A stretch of DNA of 64,000 nucleotides from the NCBI GenBank assembly GCA_026573805.1, contig JAIUSX010000221.1, positions 434,001 through 498,000 on the forward strand, in the 5' to 3' direction. A model generated the notes under the pieces. The model was not told the DNA's origin. It did not search any database and worked only from the letters and a program-made list of their open reading frames with translations. Shown here in pieces: positions 57,665 through 64,000 of the stretch. This DNA is from Hesperophylax magnus. Taxonomy: Eukaryota; Arthropoda; Insecta; Trichoptera; Limnephilidae. Positions within the stretch are counted from its first letter, which is position 1, and each line of letters opens with the position of its first letter. Position numbers and translations under genes: made by a program.

Positions 57665-59062
57665 AATAACTTTCTTCCCACTTTACAGTGTAGTTTGTGG
57701 CTGCATCTGAAATCCGAGTTGAGGTGATTCCAGATGCCATTCCCTGGAGATGACATCATGCTTCTGGCCAGTTCTCCTGCCCAGTTCTCGCTAGTCATCA
57801 TACAGTCTCAGCAAATAACAAATAACTTTCTTCCAACTTTACAGTGTAGTTTGTGGCTGCATCTGAAATCCGAGTTGAGGTGATTCCAGATGCCATTCCC
57901 TGGATATGACATCATGCTTCTGGCCAGTTCTCCTGCCCAGTTCTCGCTAGTCATCATACAGTCTCAGCAAATAACAAATAACTTTCTTCCAACTTTACAG
58001 TGTAGTTTGTGGCTGCATCTGAAATCCGAGTTGAGGTGATTCCAGATGCCATTCCCTGGATATGACATCATGCTTCTGGCCAGTTCTCCTGCCCAGTTCT
58101 CGCTAGTCATCATACAGTCTCAGCAAATAACAAATAACTTTCTTCCAACTTTACAGTGTAGTTTGTGGCTGCATCTGAAATCCGAGTTGAGGTGATTCCA
58201 GATGCCATTCCCTGGATATGACATCATGCTTCTGGCCAGTTCTCCTGCCCAGTTCTCGCTAGTCATCATACAGTCTCAGCAAATAACAAATAACTTTCTT
58301 CCAACTTTACAGTGTAGTTTGTGGCTGCATCTGAAATCCGAGTTGAGGTGATTCCAGATGCCATTCCCTGGATATGACATCATGCTTCTGGCCAGTTCTC
58401 CTGCCCAGTTCTCGCTAGTCATCATACAGTCTCAGCAAATAACAAATAACTTTCTTCCAACTTTACAGTGTAGTTTGTGGCTGCATCTGAAATCCGAGTT
58501 GAGGTGATTCCAGATGCCATTCCCTGGATATGACATCATGCTTCTGGCCAGTTCTCCTGCCCAGTTCTCGCTAGTCATCATATAGTCTCAGCAAATAACA
58601 AATAACTTTCTTCCAACTTTACAGTGTAGTTTGTGGCTGCATCTGAAATCCGAGTTGAGGTGATTCCAGATGCCATTCCCTGGAGATGACATCATGCTTC
58701 TGGCCAGTTCTCCTGCCCAGTTCTCGCTAGTCATCATACAGTCTCAGCAAATAACAAATAACTTTCTTCCAACTTTACAGTGTAGTTTGTGGCTGCATCT
58801 GAAATCCGAGTTGAGGTGATTCCAGATGCCATTCCCTGGAGATGACATCATGCTTCTGGCCAGTTCTCCTGCCCAGTTCTCGCTAGTCATCATACAGTCT
58901 CAGCAAATAACAAATAACTTTCTTCCAACTTTACAGTGTAGTTTGTGGCTGCATCTGAAATCCGAGTTGAGGTGATTCCAGATGCCATTCCCTGGATATG
59001 ACATCATGCTTCTGGCCAGTTCTCCTGCCCAGTTCTCGCTAGTCATCATACAGTCTCAGCCA
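57665..59062. repeat. 156-bp satellite, nine copies
   Basis: Unit aaataactttcttccaactt... ctggccagttctcctgccca... catacagtctcagcaaataac, with starts at 57665, 57820, 57976 and so on. A g/t site (ctggagatgac or ctggatatgac) reads g,t,t,t,t,t,g,g,t across the units. Divergence is otherwise minimal. Confidence 0.95.
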
Positions 59063-59940
59063 ACCGAATCATCGAGTCATACAGCGTGTGGGGTTTATAA
59101 TATTATACACTACCGCACATTGAAAACCCCCTAACTATTCACACATCTGTATCTACGATAACAATAATATCAATACCCCTGATCCAGTTCGCATTTGGTA
59201 TTTATATTTCATATTATTATATAATAGTTAATGGTTAAATCATCCGTATAAGAAGTTTATGAAATTCTAAAAAAGACAAGATTACATTATATTGGGGAAT
59301 AACATAATAAGGGAGACAATACATTTAATATGACATAAGAAGAGGTTCACATAATATATGAACCCTCGCTTTCCAGGCGTAACGCACAGAGGTAATAAGA
59401 TTAACTCGCTCAACTCTAAAAAAAATTAACATATAACATAACGTGTTTCGACAAATTAAAAATATTAAAACAACAATGAAATTTTTCTCAAACAACTTTA
59501 TGACGTCTTTCATTAGAATAAAAAAAGTCCAACCAAAATTCTGTATAAATACTATTTTCAAACGCATTTAGTTCTCCTTTTACTTTCTCTGCAACTCTTT
59601 TAAAAGTAGGTTTGTATAAAAAGAGCTAATGGGGTTTGCACACCCTTCCGCAAGCTCTGTATAAAAAGAGCTAATAGGGTTTGCACACCCTTCCGCAAGC
59701 TCTACTAAAATATTTTGATTTTATTATGAAACAATCAAAAAGTTGTTTTAAATCTCGTTAAATTTCTGACTGCACTCTGATCTGATCTGACGTCCATCAT
59801 TTATTTATGTATTTAGGATACAAGTAAGTACCTTTATACACAATAAACTAGAAACAATAAAGTATTCAGTGTAAACAAACTAATACATAAATTGTTTTTT
59901 GACCACTTTATTTTAATTACATTCAGAATACCCTTACTTT
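59063..59940. other. Unassigned spacer with a 45-bp duplication
   Basis: gtataaaaagagctaat... ttccgcaagctct is tandemly duplicated at 59614-59703. No gene is recognised. Confidence 0.5.
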
Positions 59941-59950
59941 TAATATTCTC

Positions 59951-59982
59951 CTGATGAAGGAAGGGTACTTCTGAAACCGGTT
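59951..59982 (+). ncRNA. Hammerhead-ribozyme-like module (single copy)
   Basis: CTGATGA at 59951, stem arm aggaag, loop ggta, arm cttct (one bulged G), then GAAACCGGTT at 59973. This fits the hammerhead order CUGAUGA / stem II / GAAA. The following ccggttgtgtgattaaaacg is the kind of 3' flank seen in Penelope-like element ends. The cleavage triplet and stem I were not identified. Confidence 0.4.
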
Positions 59983-60660
59983 GTGTGATTAAAACGAAGT
60001 GACAAAAACAAATTTAAGTGTATTGTAAATTATGGCGAGCCACAAAGTTATCGTTTTTACAAATATGTAATATGATTCCAATGAGCTAAAATTTACAATG
60101 AGGTTATATAAAAAATAAAATGTTGACTAATAACTGTTTTAAGAAATGTAAATGAAAGTGTTTTTTTGTAAGTTTTCGGTTCTATTAAAAATATCTACTA
60201 GTTGGTATACATACCACTATAACCTTTGCATTATAGTATATTGTCTCGATTGCAGGAACTCCTGCAGGATTGAGACGGGCATAGAAAAACAATGTAATAA
60301 TTGAACATTTGAAATAACATTAATAATCAACAATAAGTTCAGGCTTGAATCTAAGACTTGGGCTCGAACTTTTAACGCCGGTTTTTCAGGATCTACACAA
60401 CCGAATGGATTGAAATTTATGATAAATACATAAATTCAGTTCAATTCAGTGTATGAGTGTACAGCACACAGTACAGTGTGTGTGTGACGTGCGTATCGCA
60501 CCGTGACCGGTTGAGTGAGTCACGTAATATCCCAGGAGTTCAGCACTTGCAAGAGACAAAGGAACTAACAAGCAGGAAAAAGGGGGAAAACAAACCGATT
60601 TATTGCTGGCGCCTCGCCTCGGTGGGACTCTTTCTTACTCTCGAGCTATTTCTATAGTCG
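59983..60660. other. Unassigned spacer
   Basis: No recognised gene; short gt-rich patch at 60475-60485. Confidence 0.3.
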
Positions 60661-60697
60661 GTCGCTAGTCGCTAGTCGCTAGTCGCTAGTCGCTAGT
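60661..60697. repeat. (GTCGCTA)n microsatellite, five copies
   Basis: Perfect 7-mer repeat. Confidence 0.95.
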
Positions 60698-62688
60698 TCT
60701 GTCACTGAGCGACTTCTTTGTGTTTGATATGATACGGCAAATAATTATTTATTTATAGGTGTGTGGCATTTGCTTTACTAAGACCCCCTCGCGCGCGAAT
60801 TTCAACTATATTCAACAGATAATAGAATATGAGCCGTAAGTCTTAGTACTGATTTGAAAGAAAACCGATGTCATCAATTTTCATAGGATACTCCTAGGCC
60901 CCAGACAGGCAAGTAAAATTATGGTTCAATCCTGTAAAGCTAGTAGGTACTAACATTTGATCTTCACAACATTGAGACATAACCCACGAAACTTCTACTT
61001 CCTTAACATTTAAGGGGAGTTCATTGAACACTTACAAACCTTTATAATAAATATTGTTTTGTGTTCCCGATAAATTTGTGAATGAAAGCCTAAAACCGGG
61101 GTTGAAACCCGCAACCTCCGTATTTGGAACCAAGGTTCGTAAAGTATGATTTAAGAGGAAGCTACAAGCCAAAAATGTGTATATTCCTGGTATACCTTAT
61201 ATCGTAGGTAATAGGCATTAAAATCGCTTAACAAACGGATTCTAGAAACGTTCGATTTCAAGCAAAAAACTGTTTTTTCAAAAAAAGTAATTTTATAAGA
61301 AAGCAAACAAGTTAATCAAGTGAAACTGTCACAGATAATCTTAGCTATAATATTGTATTTTTTAAAAGTTGTTTCATTTATGCGTTCATACATTTCTATT
61401 GAAAAAATATTTTTTTAGTAGTTTGCATTTATATTTTTTATTGAGTAATTTATTTTTTATTTGTATCCTACTCAAGTGAAACGATAGGAAAACCTTCAAT
61501 TTATCTAAAGCATATTTTTTGGTATTCATAATGTACACCAATCGGTTATAAAGATTTAAGCTTCGCCTTAAGGGTAGTTAACATGAACCAGAGAGGACCG
61601 TTGAATGTAGTGATCGACTGAAAAAGCAGTTAACCGTGTAAGGGTGTGTGACCGCATGCACGCACGCACGCACACACTCACACACAGCAGTCAGACAGTG
61701 TAGCAGCTGTTTATTTGATCGACTTGTCTAGCTTGGTAGTATAATACACAGGGTGAATCGGAAGGAACGCGTCAGACTCTAACCATAGTACAAAATGCAT
61801 CCCAACCTCCTCCTTCCTCTTCCTTCATCCTGTCTTTTCGCAGGTGACCGGATAAATCATCACATCTTTAAAAAGTTATATAAAGTCATGGAAAGTGATG
61901 AAACAAAGACTTTATTAACTGGGTTAAGTAGGTTAAGTTAGGTTAGCTTAAATTTTTATTTTGACATTATATCAATTTTTAAAAGTGCGTTGAATTGTCA
62001 CTGTGTTGAGTTATCATGGAACCCTTTTCGCAACATATCCCAATTGTAGGATTTATGAGGCTAGAGGTATTCATAAAAGAAAATATTTGCCTCAGGATGA
62101 CTGAATTTCAGAATAACTTAACCTTTCAAATGTCAGAAAATTTGAATAATCACGACTTCTATCCAATGACATTATAAAAATACGAGACGTTATATTATTA
62201 TATATAGGTTTATTGTTTTCAGACAAAGAGCACAACAACATTAAAAAAAAACACTTTACAATGCAAGATGGACAATGGTATATTAGGGAGTGGAAGCAGA
62301 GCTTTACACTTTGTTCAAGACAAATTGTTGAATCGAACCATAAATGTAACGAGCCGCTAAAGTATGTCCATTGGACCTAGTTCAGTGAAACCACGCACGT
62401 CTCAGTAACGTATCTTCACTATATTCATTCATGTAAGTAAGTATCTGTCAAACATTTTAACAAAACAAATACACAATTCGAATAACTAATAATAATTATA
62501 ATAAAATAATGTTGGTACATTCTTTATCGCTTGTCGGATATGACAAGTAGTTTCAATAAGTAATTGCACATTTTAATTCAATTAGGAGTATTTCACATTA
62601 CCCATGCACAACGCTCAGAAATCACAGTTTGTAGTCTGCGAGAAAGCTTCCTTGAGGTGATATTTCACAATATGAAAGTTTTCTTAGG
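60698..62688. other. Non-coding stretch
   Basis: A mixed (gcac)n/(cac)n microsatellite lies at 61650-61690. acacagggtgaatcgg at 61746 opens with the same ACAGGGTG word as the MITE at 5520. A B-box-like gggtttcaacccc (minus) lies at 61095-61112. No gene is recognised. Confidence 0.35.
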
Positions 62689-63842
62689 TCTGGTACACCC
62701 TGTATAGCGGCCATTATTCGGTGGCAGGGACATCATAACAGTGTATGGTTGTTTACGTAGCTACTAAGCTACTAGCGGAGAATCGAGGGTACAGGGGGCG
62801 ACAAGTGGGCGCCACCTATGTTCATGTGTAAAAACTATCGTGTCAACAGTCTTTTGAAAAGGTCAAATGCTTGCCGAGTCAGCTTTAGGAGGGATCACTA
62901 GTGGCCAGTGGACTGTCGGTCATTATACGTCAACTAATTTATTTTAGTTCACGTATAATGACCGACAGTCCACTAGTTTACTTACGTCTGGTACACCCTG
63001 TATAGCGGCCATTATTCGGTGGCAGGGACATCATAACAGTGTATGGTTGTTTACGTAGCTACTAAGCTACTAGCGGAGAATCGAGGGTACAGGGGGCGAC
63101 AAGCGGGCGCCACCTATGTTCATGTGTAAAAACTATCGTGTCAACAGTCTTTTGAAAAGGTCAAATGCTTGCCGAGTCAGCTTTAGGAGGGATCACTAGT
63201 GGCCAGTGGACTGTCGGTCATTATACGTCAACTAATTTATTTTAGTTCACGTATAATGACCGACAGTCCACTAGTTTACTTACGTCTGGTACACCCTGTA
63301 TAGCGGCCATTATTCGGTGGCAGGGACATCATAACAGTGTATGGTTGTTTACGTAGCTACTAAGCTACTAGCGGAGAATCGAGGGTACAGGGGGCGACAA
63401 GTGGGCGCCACCTATGTTCATGTGTAAAAACTATCGTGTCAACAGTCTTTTGAAAAGGTCAAATGCTTGCCGAGTCAGCTTTAGGAGGGATCACTAGTGG
63501 CCAGTGGACTGTCGGTCATTATACGTCAACTAATTTATTTTAGTTCACGTATAATGACCGACAGTCCACTAGTTTACTTACGTCTGGTACACCCTGTATA
63601 GCGGCCATTATTCGGTGGCAGGGACATCATAACAGTGTATGGTTGTTTACGTAGCTACTAAGCTACTAGCGGAGAATCGAGGGTACAGGGGGCGACAAGT
63701 GGGCGCCACCTATGTTCATGTGTAAAAACTATCGTGTCAACAGTCTTTTGAAAAGGTCAAATGCTTGCCGAGTCAGCTTTAGGAGGGATCACTAGTGGCC
63801 AGTGGACTGTCGGTCATTATACGTCAACTAATTTATTTTAGA
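62689..63842. repeat. 298-bp satellite with a hairpin in each unit, about 3.9 copies
   Basis: Units start tggtacaccctgtatagcgg at 62691, 62989, 63287 and 63585. Each unit joins the next through a perfect inverted repeat (gtggactgtcggtcattata with its complement, about 25-base arms, 20-base spacer caactaatttattttagttc). The last unit stops in the spacer at 63842, lacking the right arm. One variant site (acaagtggg or acaagcggg) was seen. Confidence 0.95.
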
Positions 63843-64000
63843 TAAACACAATAAAATAATAATAATGTTCTATAACTTTTACTTAGCTAAATATTGTTTT
63901 TTTTATTCAATTTTTATTCATTACTTTTTTATACGCCCATGGGGCTTTTACATTGGGTACGAAGGGTAACATTTTATTTTACCATATGGGTTAGCAATTA
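63843..64000. other. Unassigned end of window
   Basis: AT-rich. ggggcttttacattggg resembles the tail-like sequence at 33430. Confidence 0.3.

Noticed and set aside
61746..62700. A transposon bounded by acagggtg (61749) and its complement (62694)
   Set aside because: Only the first 8 bases match between the ends, and the right end belongs to the 298-bp satellite unit.

Overview
This window looks like gene-poor, repeat-dense (heterochromatin-like) DNA from an insect. The clues are AT-rich sequence, interstitial blocks of the arthropod telomere pentamer (CCTAA/TTAGG), frequent tacctacctac-type strings, and transposon families typical of insects: BEL/Pao, CR1/Jockey-type LINEs whose ORF1 resembles the baculovirus FP protein, pogo/Tigger and Helitron-like elements. 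Lepidoptera is possible but this is inference. I found no convincing single-copy host gene. Every long open reading frame belongs to a mobile element or is an artefact of a tandem repeat.

Layout. (1) 0-10.2 kb is a transposon graveyard. A BEL/Pao pol fragment is split by an internally deleted pogo-like DNA transposon whose target duplication is still visible. It is followed by a large Mutator-like transposase/YqaJ nuclease ORF, a SINE-like repeat, a MITE, a BEL/Pao integrase with a candidate 3' LTR, and pieces of at least four LINEs in both orientations. (2) 10.5-16.5 kb holds short minisatellites, a triplicated 247-bp unit, LINE 3' ends and a foldback element. (3) 16.5-22.15 kb is a 276-bp satellite with a roughly 50-bp-arm palindrome in every monomer. 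Its first monomer is inverted relative to the rest. A LINE of about 4.0 kb with an uninterrupted 1000-codon ORF2 sits inside this array, which resumes at 26.15 kb. (4) 28-32.3 kb is a three-level nest (SINE-like repeat, a + strand LINE tail, a - strand LINE), then a minisatellite containing telomere pentamers. (5) 34.6-51.98 kb contains eleven tandem arrays. One carries hammerhead-ribozyme-like boxes, another is a two-module A/B array of about 3 kb. A decayed LINE lies between them. (6) 52-64 kb holds a GC islet, a tRNA-derived SINE head, a Helitron-like element, a purine-rich tract, a 156-bp satellite and a 298-bp hairpin-bearing satellite.

The genes do not form a pathway. Their relationships are parasitic and stratigraphic: elements inserted into elements, with tandem amplification of short modules making up roughly a quarter of the window. 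The points most worth follow-up are: hammerhead-like CTGATGA/stem/GAAA modules at three unrelated loci with different but still paired stem II sequences; two arrays that both begin with one inverted monomer; the telomere-pentamer minisatellite whose unit lengths differ by multiples of 5; and the transposase-nuclease ORF.

All identifications are by eye from sequence and translated protein. No database search was possible, so element boundaries are approximate unless target duplications or tails are mentioned.
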